Shown piece after piece: positions 23,385 to 31,563 of a DNA stretch of 64,000 bases. The notes beneath the pieces are model-generated. The model was not told where the DNA came from, made no database searches, and saw only the letters and a program-made list of their open reading frames with translations. The position numbers and the translations under genes are program-made. This DNA comes from Inquilinus sp042743185 (GTDB lineage Bacteria > Pseudomonadota > Alphaproteobacteria > DSM-16000 > Inquilinaceae): assembly GCF_042743185.1 (NCBI RefSeq), contig NZ_JBHYMS010000012.1, forward strand, positions 62,001 through 126,000, written 5' to 3'. Positions within the stretch are counted from its first letter, which is position 1; each line of letters opens with the position of its first letter.

Positions 23385-24340
23385 CTCAGCCCTGCCCGCA
23401 GGCAGTCATGCACCCTGAGGATGCCCACGGGCCGGCCCTCCGACGTGACGAAGAGGTTGGTCACCTTGTAGCGGTTCATCAGCCCCAGCGCCTCGGCCGC
23501 CAGCGCCGCCGGGCGGATGGTGCGCGGCCCGGGGGTCATCACCTCGCCGGCGGTCCGGCCCAGGAGGCCGCCGCTCATGTGCCGGCGCAGGTCGCCGTCG
23601 GTGATGACGCCGACCAGCCGGCGGTCGGCGTCGGTCACGCCGACGCAGCCGAAGCCGACCCGGCTCATCTCGATGATCGCCTCGTCCATCCGCGTCTGCG
23701 GGCCGACCAGCGGCAGTTCGGCCTCGGCATGCATGATGTCCTGCACCCGGATCAGCCTGCTGCCGAGCGAGCCGCCGGGATGGAACACCCGGAAGTCGTC
23801 GGAGGAGAAGCCGCGGCGGTGCATCAGCGCGACCGCCAGGGCGTCGCCCAGCGCCATCATCATGGTCGTCGAGGTGGTCGGCGCCAGCCCCGTCGGGCAC
23901 GCCTCCGGCGCCGGCGGCAGCAGCAGCACGGTGTCGCACTGGTCGGCGAGATTCGACGGCGACCGGCTGGTCATGCCGATCAGCGGGATGGCGAAGCGGC
24001 GGGTATAGGCGATGACGTCGGCCAGCTCGGCGGTGTTGCCGGAATTGGACAGCGCCAGCACCACGTCCTGGCGGTGGATCATGCCGAGATCGCCGTGGCT
24101 GGCCTCGGCCGGATGGACGAACAGCGCCGCGGTGCCGGTCGAGGCCAGGGTCGCCGCGATCTTGCGGGCGACATGGCCGCTCTTGCCGATACCGCTGACC
24201 ACCACCCGGCCATCGGCGCCGAGGATGGTGTCGATGGCGCGATCGAAGCTGGCGTCGAGCGATTCGGCGAGACGGTCGAGCGCGTCGCGCTCCACCAGCA
24301 GCGCCTTGCGGCCGGCCTCGATCCCTGCAGTTGCCACCAT
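23381..24340 (-). CDS. kdsD: D-arabinose 5-phosphate isomerase KdsD/KpsF
   Basis: 319-residue enzyme that converts ribulose 5-phosphate to arabinose 5-phosphate, the first step towards Kdo for LPS. The SIS domain (about 35-170) carries VVSGIGKSGHVARKIAATLASTGT, HPAEASHGDLGM and LSNSGNTAEL. Two CBS domains follow (from about 200, VQDIMHAEAELPLV and AGEVMTPGPRTI). The ATG at 24340 lies at the expected N terminus. It heads the run kdsD-lptC-lptA-lptB-rpoN. Confidence 0.94.
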   Translation of the reverse strand: MVATAGIEAGRKALLVERDALDRLAESLDASFDRAIDTILGADGRVVVSGIGKSGHVARKIAATLASTGTAALFVHPAEASHGDLGMIHRQDVVLALSNSGNTAELADVIAYTRRFAIPLIGMTSRSPSNLADQCDTVLLLPPAPEACPTGLAPTTSTTMMMALGDALAVALMHRRGFSSDDFRVFHPGGSLGSRLIRVQDIMHAEAELPLVGPQTRMDEAIIEMSRVGFGCVGVTDADRRLVGVITDGDLRRHMSGGLLGRTAGEVMTPGPRTIRPAALAAEALGLMNRYKVTNLFVTSEGRPVGILRVHDCLRAGLS

Positions 24341-24497
24341 GCCTTCTCCCAAATGGTCCGCGCGGCGGCTGCTATAGCCGGTTCGGAGGGCGCGAACCAC
24401 GATCCGTCGATCCGGATCGGCGTCGAAGGCCCCTGCCCGGGGCCCGGCCGATTCCACGTACCGCCACAAGACGGCACGAATGTGACCCCATATCGGG

Positions 24498-25112
24498 CTA
24501 GTGGGCGAAGATATCCAGATCCGCCCAGCCGCCGAGGTCGAGCGCGGCCCGCGCCGGCAGGAAGCCGAAGCAGGCCTGCGCCAGCGCCTCGCGCCCTTCG
24601 CGCCGCAGCATCTCGTCCAGCTTCGCCCTCAGCGCGTGCAGATACAGGACGTCGCTGGCGGCGTAGCGCAGCTGCTCGGGCGTCAATTGGTCGCTGCCCC
24701 AGTCCGAGCTCTGCTGCTGCTTCGACAGCTCGACGCCGAGCAGGTCGCGGCACAGATCCTTCAGCCCGTGCCGGTCGGTGAAGGTGCGCACCAGCCGGGA
24801 CGCGATCTTGGTGCAGTAGACCGGCGCGGTGACCACGCCGAGATAGGCCTGCAGCGCGGCGATGTCGAAGCGGGCGAAATGGAACAGCTTCAGCCGGGCC
24901 GGGTCGGCCAGCAGCGCCGACAGGTTCGGCGCGTCGTAGACGCCGCGGCGGAACTGGACGAGATGGACGTTGCCGTCGCCGGCGCTGAGCTGGACCAGGC
25001 ACAGCCGGTCGCGCACCGGGTTCAGGCCCATGGTCTCGGTGTCGATCGCGATCACGTCGCCGAGATCGAGACCGTCGGGCAGATCCCCGTCATGCAGAAT
25101 CGGTTCGGACAC
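24498..25112 (-). CDS. rnd: Ribonuclease D-like 3'-5' exonuclease
   Basis: 204-residue DEDDy exonuclease without the C-terminal HRDC domains of E. coli RNase D, the short form common in alphaproteobacteria. Catalytic residues are visible as D24 and E26 (AIDTETMGL), the Asp of FHFARFDIAALQ, and Tyr/Asp of RYAASDVLYLH. It trims tRNA and other RNA 3' ends. A GTG at 25112 is used (sequence begins MSEPILHDGD); a GTG one codon upstream is possible. It lies downstream of the tRNA-Leu gene and before kdsD. Confidence 0.9.
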   Translation of the reverse strand: MSEPILHDGDLPDGLDLGDVIAIDTETMGLNPVRDRLCLVQLSAGDGNVHLVQFRRGVYDAPNLSALLADPARLKLFHFARFDIAALQAYLGVVTAPVYCTKIASRLVRTFTDRHGLKDLCRDLLGVELSKQQQSSDWGSDQLTPEQLRYAASDVLYLHALRAKLDEMLRREGREALAQACFGFLPARAALDLGGWADLDIFAH

Positions 25113-25178
25113 CACCGCTCGCCACCTTCCGTCTTCGGCCGCGGCCCTGGGCCTCCCCCGAAGCTGGGCGTCGGCCCC

Positions 25179-25210
25179 AAAAGGAAAGACCCGCTTTGGA
25201 CAAGCGGGTC
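25179..25210 (-). terminator. Terminator of tRNA-Leu
   Basis: On the minus strand GACCCGCTT and AAGCGGGTC form a stem with a short loop, followed by TTTCCTTTT. It lies 39 bases past the tRNA CCA end. Confidence 0.85.
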
Positions 25211-25248
25211 GTTGCCACTGCATCGCATCGTCGGGCCCATCGAGAGGA

Positions 25249-25335
25249 TGGTGCCCAGGAGAAGACTCGAACTTCCACGACCTTTCGGCCACAGGTACCT
25301 GAAACCTGCGCGTCTACCAATTCCGCCACCTGGGC
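25249..25335 (-). tRNA. tRNA-Leu (anticodon CAG)
   Basis: 87-base class II tRNA with encoded CCA. The acceptor stem is GCCCAGG / CCTGGGC. The anticodon arm CAGGT-TTCAGGT-ACCTG gives anticodon CAG. A long variable arm (GGCCGAAAGGTC) and the T arm (GTTCGAGTC region) complete the leucine type. It reads CUG, the commonest Leu codon in this GC-rich genome. Confidence 0.97.
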
Positions 25336-25350
25336 GATGCGGCGGGCCGT

Positions 25351-25380
25351 GATGTAGGATGCCGCCCCTCCCCCTGTCAA
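25351..25380 (-). promoter_or_regulatory. Sigma70-type promoter of tRNA-Leu
   Basis: On the minus strand TTGACA (25380-25375), a 17-base spacer and CTACAT (25357-25352) lead to a start near 25345, ten bases before the mature tRNA 5' end. Confidence 0.75.
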
Positions 25381-25533
25381 CAGGGGAATTCGCGCTTTAT
25401 GAAACTTTGACGATTTCCGCGGCCGGCACACCCGCCGGGCCGTGTCGCATCGCTTGTTCCCCCGCGGCCGCATCGTTACGGTACGGGCGGATTCGGCGAC
25501 CGGGCCGGCACGGACCACCTCTGGAACAGGCGC

Positions 25534-25833
25534 ATGATCGTCATCGACCCAATCTACCAAATCATCCAGCTCGTGCTGCAGATGTATGTCTGGGTGGTGA
25601 TCGCTGCCGCCATCCTCAGCTGGCTGGTCGCCTTCAACGTCGTCAACACGCGCAACCAGGTGGTCTACCAGATCGGCAACGCCCTCTACCGGCTGACCGA
25701 GCCGGCGCTGCGGCCGATTCGCCGGGTCCTGCCGAATCTCGGCGGCATCGACATCTCGCCGGTGGTGCTGCTGCTGCTGATCTATTTCCTGCAGATGGTG
25801 CTGGCGAATATCTACCGCAGCCTGGTGACGTGA
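25534..25833 (+). CDS. yggT: YggT family membrane protein
   Basis: 99-residue protein with two membrane spans (about 8-28 and 73-93). The conserved YggT core is NALYRLTEPALRPIRRVLPNLGGIDISP, seen here split around residue 50-75. Homologues take part in osmotic or cell-division-linked functions that are not well defined. It is followed by a DUF167 gene with a GTGA overlap, the common yggT-yggU pairing. Confidence 0.92.
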   Translation: MIVIDPIYQIIQLVLQMYVWVVIAAAILSWLVAFNVVNTRNQVVYQIGNALYRLTEPALRPIRRVLPNLGGIDISPVVLLLLIYFLQMVLANIYRSLVT

Positions 25834-26162
25834 CCGCCGCGGCCCGGCCGCTCTTCGTCTCCGGCCCCCGCGGCGTGCGGGTCACGGTCCGGCTGACGCC
25901 GCGGGCCGGGCGCAACGCCGTGACCGGGCGGGCGGTCGATGCCGACGGCGCGCCGCTCCTGAAGGCCGCGGTGACGGCGGTGCCGGAGCGCGGCGCCGCG
26001 AACGAGGCGCTGATCGCCCTCCTGGCCAAGAGCTGGCGCCTACCGAAATCGGCGCTGGCCGTCGTCGGCGGAGCCACCGAACGCACCAAGCTGATCGAGA
26101 TCGACGGCGACGCGGCCCTCGCCGCCCGCCTCGGAGCCTGGGCCGAGAGGCTCGATTCGTAG
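25830..26162 (+). CDS. DUF167 (YggU) family protein
   Basis: 110-residue DUF167 protein. The signature is VRLTPRAGRNAVTGR, then LKAAVTAVPERGAANEALI and KSALAVVGGATERTKLIEI. It is a small cytoplasmic protein of unknown role. The GTG start overlaps the yggT stop. The TAG stop at 26160-26162 falls inside the first bases of palindromic repeat family B, so the repeat seems to have inserted at, or supplied, the end of this gene. Confidence 0.9.
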   Translation: MTAAARPLFVSGPRGVRVTVRLTPRAGRNAVTGRAVDADGAPLLKAAVTAVPERGAANEALIALLAKSWRLPKSALAVVGGATERTKLIEIDGDAALAARLGAWAERLDS

Positions 26163-26234
26163 GTTGGGTTCGCCGATGGCGAACCCAACACTTCGGTCGT
26201 CCTGTTGGGTTCGCGTGCCGCGAACCCAACCTAC
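26159..26234. repeat. Palindromic repeat family B (copy 1)
   Basis: Double-hairpin unit that starts GTAGGTTGGGTTCGC and ends GCGAACCCAACCTAC. Inside, TTGGGTTCGCC pairs with GGCGAACCCAA, and TTGGGTTCGCG with CGCGAACCCAA, joined by a linker that includes CGTCCTG. The outer ends also pair. A second full copy is at 59121-59195. Confidence 0.9.
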
Positions 26235-26235
26235 G

Positions 26236-26694
26236 TCAGCGCCGTACGGTGGCCCGGCAGCGATGCACCGTCCCGTCGTCGAGGTTGCCGCGGTCCCCGA
26301 CCCAGCGGACGTTGCAGTTCATCACGTCCGGCGCCGCGGCGAGCGGCGAGGAGAAGATGGTGACGCAGCTGTCGCCGGTCTCGCTGCGGCTGAGCCGGCC
26401 GGTGCAGACCGTGCCGTCCTCGAACCGCCAGTTGCCCTCGCGCAGCAGGATCGGGCGGCCGTTCCCGTCCAGGCCGCTGAGCGTGTACTTGCCGTTGCGG
26501 CGGCATTCGAACAGCCGGTCCGGCCCGCCCATCACGCCTTCGACCAGGAACGGCCGGCCCAGCACCACTCGGTCGAACTCGGCCCGGGTCATGCGGACAT
26601 AGTGCGGATTGGTGTCGAGCGCCCTGGGCGGCGTGCAGGCGGTGAGCCCGAGAACAGTCGCCAGACCGGCGACGACCAGCGCGATCAAACGCAT
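26236..26694 (-). CDS. Predicted small lipoprotein of unknown function
   Basis: 152-residue protein with a lipobox (VLGLTAC, Cys at about residue 20), so probably lipid-anchored in the envelope. The mature part has six or more cysteines (FECRRNGKYTL, VCTGRL, SCVTIF, MNCNVRW, HRCRATV), which suggests disulfides. I recognise no family. The ATG at 26694 is preferred over an upstream one at 26706 because GGAGG lies 5 bases before it. The gene is convergent with the DUF167 gene across repeat B. Confidence 0.75.
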   Translation of the reverse strand: MRLIALVVAGLATVLGLTACTPPRALDTNPHYVRMTRAEFDRVVLGRPFLVEGVMGGPDRLFECRRNGKYTLSGLDGNGRPILLREGNWRFEDGTVCTGRLSRSETGDSCVTIFSSPLAAAPDVMNCNVRWVGDRGNLDDGTVHRCRATVRR

Positions 26695-26807
26695 CTTGGC
26701 CTCCATTCACGACCCGCCTCTCCGAGCGGTCCGGCAATTATCTTACGCCTTGCCTCGCCTGGGCAGCAATATTTCCCTGAATAGCCTGCCATTCATCGGA
26801 CAATAAT

Positions 26808-26839
26808 TTGACAAGCCCGCCGCGGAACGGGACCATAGG
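26808..26839 (+). promoter_or_regulatory. Possible promoter of the isomerase gene
   Basis: A TTGACA -35 hexamer (26808-26813) lies upstream of the LacI-type operator. No -10 is strong; ACCATA or CATAGG at 18-20 bases is the best available. Confidence 0.4.
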
Positions 26840-26857
26840 CGCCAAAGACGCAGACTC

Positions 26858-26871
26858 TGTAATCGATTGCA
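26858..26871. promoter_or_regulatory. LacI-family-type operator upstream of the isomerase/oxidoreductase genes
   Basis: TGTAATCGATTGCA, symmetrical at 12 of 14 bases and fitting the general LacI-family pattern TGnAAnCGnTTnCA. It lies 95 bases before the isomerase ATG and just downstream of a TTGACA box, where binding would repress. No LacI gene lies in the window. Confidence 0.65.
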
Positions 26872-26965
26872 TTGCGCGTCGCCCGGACTGGGCGTTAGGC
26901 TCGCGCATCGAACACATCAATCGCCCAGGGAGGGGTGCTGCCGAGCACCCCATGGAGGAGGAAAC

Positions 26966-28024
26966 ATGAGAGAGATCAAGGGACCGGCCATCTTCCTCGC
27001 CCAGTTCGCCGGCGACGCCCCGCCCTTCAACAGCCTCGACGCGATCGCCGGCTGGGCCGCCGGCCTCGGCTACAAGGGCGTGCAGATCCCGTCCTGGGAC
27101 GGAAGGCTGTTCGACTTGAAGCGCGCGGCGGAGAGCCAGGATTATTGCGACGAGGTGCTGGGCACGCTGAAGCAGCACGGCCTGGCCCTGACCGAGCTGT
27201 CGACCCATCTGCAGGGTCAGTTGGTGGCGGTGCATCCGGCCTATGACGAGGCCTTCGACGGCTTCGCGGCGCCGGAGGTGCGCGGCAATCCGAAGGCGCG
27301 GCAGGAATGGGCGGTGCAGCAGCTGCGCTACGCCGCGCAGGCGTCGCGGCGCCTCGGCCTCAAGGCCCACGCCACCTTCTCCGGCGCGCTCGCCTGGCCC
27401 TATGTCTATCCCTGGCCGCAGCGCCCGGCCGGGCTGATCGAGACCGCCTTCGACGAGTTGGCGCGGCGCTGGACGCCGATCCTGAACGCCTTCGACGAGG
27501 CCGGGGTCGATGTCTGCTACGAGATCCATCCCGGCGAGGACCTGTTCGACGGCCACACCTTCGAGATGTTCCTGGAGCGGGTCGGCAACCATCCGCGTTG
27601 CAACATCCTGTACGACCCGAGCCACTTCGTGCTGCAGCAGCTCGACTATCTCGGCTTCATCGACCGCTACCACGAGCGGATCCGCGCCTTCCATGTGAAG
27701 GACGCGGAGTTCAACCCGACCGCCAGCCAGGGTGTCTATTCCGGCTTCGCCTCCTGGGCCGACCGGGCCGGCCGCTTCCGCTCGCTCGGCGACGGCCAGG
27801 CCGATTTCGGCGGCATCTTCTCGAAGCTGACACAGTACGGCTTCGACGGCTGGGCGGTGCTGGAATGGGAGTGCTGCATCAAGCACCCCGAGCAGGGCGC
27901 GGCCGAAGGCGCCCCCTTCATCGCCGCGCATCTGATCCGCGTCACCGAGCGCGCCTTCGACGATTTCGCCTCCGGCGGCACCGACGAGGCGGCGAACCGC
28001 CGCCTGCTCGGCATCGACCGCTGA
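26966..28024 (+). CDS. Sugar phosphate isomerase/epimerase (xylose isomerase-like TIM barrel)
   Basis: 352-residue AP-endonuclease-2-type TIM barrel. Metal-binding positions are visible as YEIHPGED (near residue 175), YDPSHF (near 215), HVKDAEF (near 240) and the C-terminal VLEWECCIKHPEQG. Relatives are inosose or hydroxypyruvate isomerases and sugar epimerases. A strong site GGAGGAGG lies 5 bases before the ATG. It is followed 169 bases later by a Gfo/Idh/MocA oxidoreductase on the same strand. The usual partnership of these families is oxidation and isomerisation of polyols or inositols, which fits the LacI-type operator upstream. Confidence 0.9.
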   Translation: MREIKGPAIFLAQFAGDAPPFNSLDAIAGWAAGLGYKGVQIPSWDGRLFDLKRAAESQDYCDEVLGTLKQHGLALTELSTHLQGQLVAVHPAYDEAFDGFAAPEVRGNPKARQEWAVQQLRYAAQASRRLGLKAHATFSGALAWPYVYPWPQRPAGLIETAFDELARRWTPILNAFDEAGVDVCYEIHPGEDLFDGHTFEMFLERVGNHPRCNILYDPSHFVLQQLDYLGFIDRYHERIRAFHVKDAEFNPTASQGVYSGFASWADRAGRFRSLGDGQADFGGIFSKLTQYGFDGWAVLEWECCIKHPEQGAAEGAPFIAAHLIRVTERAFDDFASGGTDEAANRRLLGIDR

Positions 28025-28029
28025 GCCCG

Positions 28030-28156
28030 TCGAGAACACGCCTGCTGCGGCCGTCTGGCGGCGGTTCCTGCGCTTCCGGTGCTCACGGACCCAAACGTCC
28101 GCTGCGCGCCGGTTCCCGGAACCACCACCAGCCGACTCACATCAGACGCGTTCTCG
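28030..28156. repeat. Long imperfect inverted repeat between isomerase and oxidoreductase genes
   Basis: The ends pair (CGAGAACACGCCTG with CAGACGCGTTCTCG), as do GGCGGCGGTTCC with GGAACCACCACC, and the middle arms around CTCACGGAC and GTCCGC also pair. Together they make one hairpin of about 127 bases filling the gap between the two genes. It could stabilise the upstream message or reduce read-through. Confidence 0.75.
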
Positions 28157-28193
28157 ATCGGGCTCTGATCTGACAGGAAAAGGGAGGACAAGC

Positions 28194-29378
28194 ATGGTTT
28201 CCGGAACCGCGGAACGGGCGCCGAGCCGGCGCCTGCGCCTGGGCATGATCGGCGGCGGCCGCGACGCCTTCATCGGCGCGGTGCACCGCCTGGCGGCGCG
28301 GATGGACGACCGCTGGGATTTCGTCGCCGGGGCGCTGTCGAGCGATCCGCAGAAGGCGCTGGCATCGGCCGCCGACCTGCGGCTCGATCCCGGCCGCGCC
28401 TATCCCAGCTGGCAGGCGATGCTCGAGGGCGAGACCAAGCTGCGCGATGGCGGCGGCCCGGCGATCGACGCCGTCGCCATCGTCACCCCGAACCACGTCC
28501 ACCACGCCCCGGCCAAGGCCTTCCTCGAGGCCGGTTTCCATGTCGTCTGCGACAAGCCGCTGACCACCACGGTGGCCGATGCCGAGGATCTGGTGGAGGC
28601 GGTCAAGAAGAGCGGCCAGGTCTTCGCCCTGACCCACAACTACACCGGCTATCCGATGATCCGGCAGGCCCGGGCGATGGTGGCCGAGGGGGCGCTGGGC
28701 AAGATCCGGCTGGTCGAGGCGGAATACGCCCAGGACTGGCTGGCGACCAAGACCGAGGACACCGGCAGCAAGCAGGCGGAGTGGCGGGTCGACCCGGCCC
28801 GCAGCGGCCCGGCCGGCTGTGTCGGCGACATCGGCACCCACGCCTACAACCTGGCGAGCTTCGTCACCGGCGAGACGGCCGAATCGCTCGCCGCCGACCT
28901 GCAGAGCTTCGTCCCCGGCCGGCGGCTGGACGACAACGCCCATATCCTGCTGCGCTACGCCAGCGGCGCCCGCGGGATGATCTGGGCCAGCCAGGTGGCC
29001 AGCGGCAACGAGAACGGGCTGCGGCTGCGCATCTATGGCGAGAAGGCCGGGCTGGAATGGGCGCAGGAGAACCCGAATTACCTGACCTTCATGCCGCTGG
29101 GCGAGCCGCATCGCCGCCTGACCCGCGGCGGCCCGGGCAGCGGCCCGGCCGCGGCCCACGCCACCCGGGTGCCGCCCGGCCATCCCGAGGGCTATCTGGA
29201 GTGCTTCGCCCAGATCTACAGCGACGCGGCGGAGCAGATCCTGGCCCGGCTGGACAAGCGCGACCCGGCGCCGGACAGCCTGCTGGTGCCGACCGTCGAG
29301 GACGGCCTGGCCGGGGTCCGCTTCATCGCCGCCTGCGTGGCGTCGTCGCAGAAGGACGCGGCCTGGACGAAGATCTGA
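28194..29378 (+). CDS. Gfo/Idh/MocA-family oxidoreductase
   Basis: 394-residue NAD(P)-dependent sugar or polyol dehydrogenase. The Rossmann nucleotide loop is GMIGGGRDAFIG (residues 17-28). VTPNHVHHAPAKAFLEAGFHVVCDKPL carries the catalytic Lys of the family's EKP-type motif (here DKP). The C-terminal catalytic half has WRVDPARSGPAGCVGDIGTHAYN with the active-site Asp/His. It follows the isomerase gene, and a stable terminator hairpin comes directly after its stop. Confidence 0.92.
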   Translation: MVSGTAERAPSRRLRLGMIGGGRDAFIGAVHRLAARMDDRWDFVAGALSSDPQKALASAADLRLDPGRAYPSWQAMLEGETKLRDGGGPAIDAVAIVTPNHVHHAPAKAFLEAGFHVVCDKPLTTTVADAEDLVEAVKKSGQVFALTHNYTGYPMIRQARAMVAEGALGKIRLVEAEYAQDWLATKTEDTGSKQAEWRVDPARSGPAGCVGDIGTHAYNLASFVTGETAESLAADLQSFVPGRRLDDNAHILLRYASGARGMIWASQVASGNENGLRLRIYGEKAGLEWAQENPNYLTFMPLGEPHRRLTRGGPGSGPAAAHATRVPPGHPEGYLECFAQIYSDAAEQILARLDKRDPAPDSLLVPTVEDGLAGVRFIAACVASSQKDAAWTKI

Positions 29379-29384
29379 GAGCGC

Positions 29385-29430
29385 GCGTCGCGTCCCTTCC
29401 CCCGGGACGCGACGCGGGGCCCTTCCCTCC
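29385..29430 (+). terminator. Terminator after the oxidoreductase gene
   Basis: A 12-base perfect stem, GCGTCGCGTCCC / GGGACGCGACGC with a 7-base loop (29385-29415), followed by a C/T-rich run (CCCTTCCCTCCTTT). Confidence 0.75.
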
Positions 29431-29509
29431 TTTCGGCCCGGTTGCATCGCGGCAGAGCCTGTGGTTCGGTGCCGGCGATCTTGTCCCCCTAGACCAGAGA
29501 GCCGAGCCG

Positions 29510-30703
29510 ATGAGCGCCTTCAAGACCCTCGACGACGTGGATGTGCGCGGCAAGACCGTGCTGGTGCGCGGCGACCTGAACGTGCCGGTCGAGGACGGCC
29601 ATGTCAGCGACACCACCCGTCTGGACCGGCTGGCCCCGACCATCGCCGAGATCGCCGACAAGGGCGGCCGGGTCGTGCTGCTCTCCCATTTCGGCCGGCC
29701 CAAGGGCGTGACCCCGGAATTCAGCCTGAAGACCATCGTGCTGCCGGCGCTGGAAGAGGTGCTGGAGCGGCCGGTCGCCTTCGCCGAGGACTGCGTCGGG
29801 CCGACGGCCGAGGCGGCGGTGAAGGCGCTGAAGGACGGGCAGATCCTGCTCTTGGAGAATGTCCGCTTCCATCCGGAGGAGGAGAAGAACGACGCGGCCT
29901 TCGCCAAGGCCCTGGCGTCGCTCGGCAACCTTTATGTCAACGACGCCTTCTCGGCGGCACACCGCGCCCATGCCTCGACCGAGGGCGTCGCCCACCACCT
30001 GCCCGCCATCGCCGGCCGGCTGATGCAGGCCGAGCTGGAGGCGCTGTCGGCCGCGCTGGAGGCGCCGAAGCGCCCGGTGCTGGCGATCGTCGGCGGCGCC
30101 AAGATCTCGACCAAGCTGGACCTGCTCGGCAATCTCGTCGCCAGGGTCGACCAGCTGGTGCTGGGCGGCGGCATGGCCAACACCTTCCTGGCCGCCCAGG
30201 GCGTGAATGTCGGCAAGAGCCTGTGCGAGCACGACATGGCCGACGCCGCGCGGACGATCACCGAGAAGGCCAAGGCCGCCGGCTGCGAGATCGTGCTGCC
30301 GGTCGACGGCGTGGTCGCCCGCGAATTCGCTGCTGATGTCCCCAACGAGGCGGTCGACGTGACCGCCATCCCGGCCGATGCGATGATGCTGGATGTCGGG
30401 CCGAAGACCGTGGCGCTCTTGAAGGACCGGCTGGCCCAGGTCGCGACCGTGGTCTGGAACGGCCCGCTCGGCGCCTTCGAGAAGCGGCCCTTCGACGCCG
30501 GCACCGTGGCGGTGGCGCGCGAAGCGGCCGACCTGACCCGGGCCGGCACGATCCTGACGGTGGCCGGCGGCGGCGACACCGTCTCGGCGCTCGGCCATGC
30601 CGGGGTGGAGGACCGCTTCTCCTACGTCTCCACCGCGGGCGGCGCCTTCCTGGAATGGCTGGAGGGCAAGGACCTGCCGGGCGTCGCCGCACTGAAGCGC
30701 TGA
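29510..30703 (+). CDS. pgk: Phosphoglycerate kinase
   Basis: 397-residue glycolytic enzyme that transfers phosphate from 1,3-bisphosphoglycerate to ADP. The family signature VRGDLNVPVEDG (about residues 18-29), LLSHFGRPKG, LLENVRFHPEEEKND and the nucleotide loop VAGGGDTVSALG are all there. The ATG at 29510 begins at the conserved N terminus. It stands alone here between terminators; gap and fba are not adjacent within the window. Confidence 0.97.
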   Translation: MSAFKTLDDVDVRGKTVLVRGDLNVPVEDGHVSDTTRLDRLAPTIAEIADKGGRVVLLSHFGRPKGVTPEFSLKTIVLPALEEVLERPVAFAEDCVGPTAEAAVKALKDGQILLLENVRFHPEEEKNDAAFAKALASLGNLYVNDAFSAAHRAHASTEGVAHHLPAIAGRLMQAELEALSAALEAPKRPVLAIVGGAKISTKLDLLGNLVARVDQLVLGGGMANTFLAAQGVNVGKSLCEHDMADAARTITEKAKAAGCEIVLPVDGVVAREFAADVPNEAVDVTAIPADAMMLDVGPKTVALLKDRLAQVATVVWNGPLGAFEKRPFDAGTVAVAREAADLTRAGTILTVAGGGDTVSALGHAGVEDRFSYVSTAGGAFLEWLEGKDLPGVAALKR

Positions 30704-30708
30704 CGGCA

Positions 30709-30735
30709 GCGGGAGGGGGGCAGGCCCCTTCCCGC
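30709..30735 (+). terminator. GC-rich hairpin after pgk
   Basis: GCGGGAGGGG pairs with CCCCTTCCCGC around a short loop, six bases past the pgk stop; no clear T tract. Confidence 0.5.
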
Positions 30736-30763
30736 CCCTTCAGGTCAGCCAGGAGAACGGCGG

Positions 30764-31471
30764 ATGGCGCAGGTTCTGTCCGAATGGGGCATGGCGGGCG
30801 TCGAAGCCCTGCGGGATCGGGTCACGGCGCTGGTCATCGTCGACGTGCTGTCCTTCTCCACCGCCGTCGACGTGGCCGTGTCGCGGGGCGCGGCGGTTAT
30901 CCCCTTCCCCTATGGCGACGACGCAGCCGCCCAGGTGGCGTCGGAGCGCGCCGGCGCGGTGCTGGCGCGGCCGCGGCGGGCGAGCGGTGGTCAGTTCAGC
31001 CTCTCGCCGGCCAGCCTGCTGGAGATCCCGGCCGGGACCCGGCTGATGCTGCCCTCCCCCAACGGCTCACGTCTGTCGCTGGCCGGTGGCGGCACGCCGG
31101 TGCTGGCCGGCTGCCTGAGGAACGCCGCCGCCGTGGCCCGGGCAGCGCAGGACCTCGCCCGGGACGGTGACATCGGCGTCGTTCCCGCCGGCGAGCGCTG
31201 GTCGGATGGCGGCCTGCGGCCTGCGATCGAGGATCTGCTGGGCGCCGGCGCCATCATCCATGAGCTGGCGCTGCCCTGCTCGCCCGAGGCCGAGGTCGCC
31301 CGGGACGCTTGGCGGGCGGCCGGCGCGGACCTGCCCCGCCTGATCCGGGCCTCGGTCTCCGGCCGCGAGCTGGTCGACGGCGGCTTTCCCCGCGACGTCG
31401 ACCTCGCCCTGGAGCGGGAGGTCAGCTCGTCCGCGCCCCTGCTGGTCGACGGCGCCTATCAGGCCGCCTGA
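30764..31471 (+). CDS. ComB-like 2-phosphosulfolactate phosphatase family protein
   Basis: 235-residue protein of PF04029. Characteristic segments are VIVDVLSFSTAVDVAVSRGA (about residues 24-43), LPSPNGS (about 95-101) and VVPAGERW. Archaeal ComB removes phosphate from 2-phosphosulfolactate in coenzyme M synthesis. In bacteria without coenzyme M the same family may act on sulfolactate or other phospho-acids, so the substrate here is open. No other sulfolactate gene is nearby. Confidence 0.85.
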   Translation: MAQVLSEWGMAGVEALRDRVTALVIVDVLSFSTAVDVAVSRGAAVIPFPYGDDAAAQVASERAGAVLARPRRASGGQFSLSPASLLEIPAGTRLMLPSPNGSRLSLAGGGTPVLAGCLRNAAAVARAAQDLARDGDIGVVPAGERWSDGGLRPAIEDLLGAGAIIHELALPCSPEAEVARDAWRAAGADLPRLIRASVSGRELVDGGFPRDVDLALEREVSSSAPLLVDGAYQAA

Positions 31472-31533
31472 AGGTCGCCCAGCCGAGACTGATCGTTCGA
31501 CCGCCAAACATCTGGTCCGTCGTGGCGTGCCGG

Positions 31534-31563
31534 TTGACAAGCATCCGCTTCGACGACTAGTTT
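31534..31563 (+). promoter_or_regulatory. Promoter of the iclR operon
   Basis: TTGACA (31534-31539), 18 bases, then TAGTTT (31558-31563). The -10 runs straight into the first operator repeat. Confidence 0.65.
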
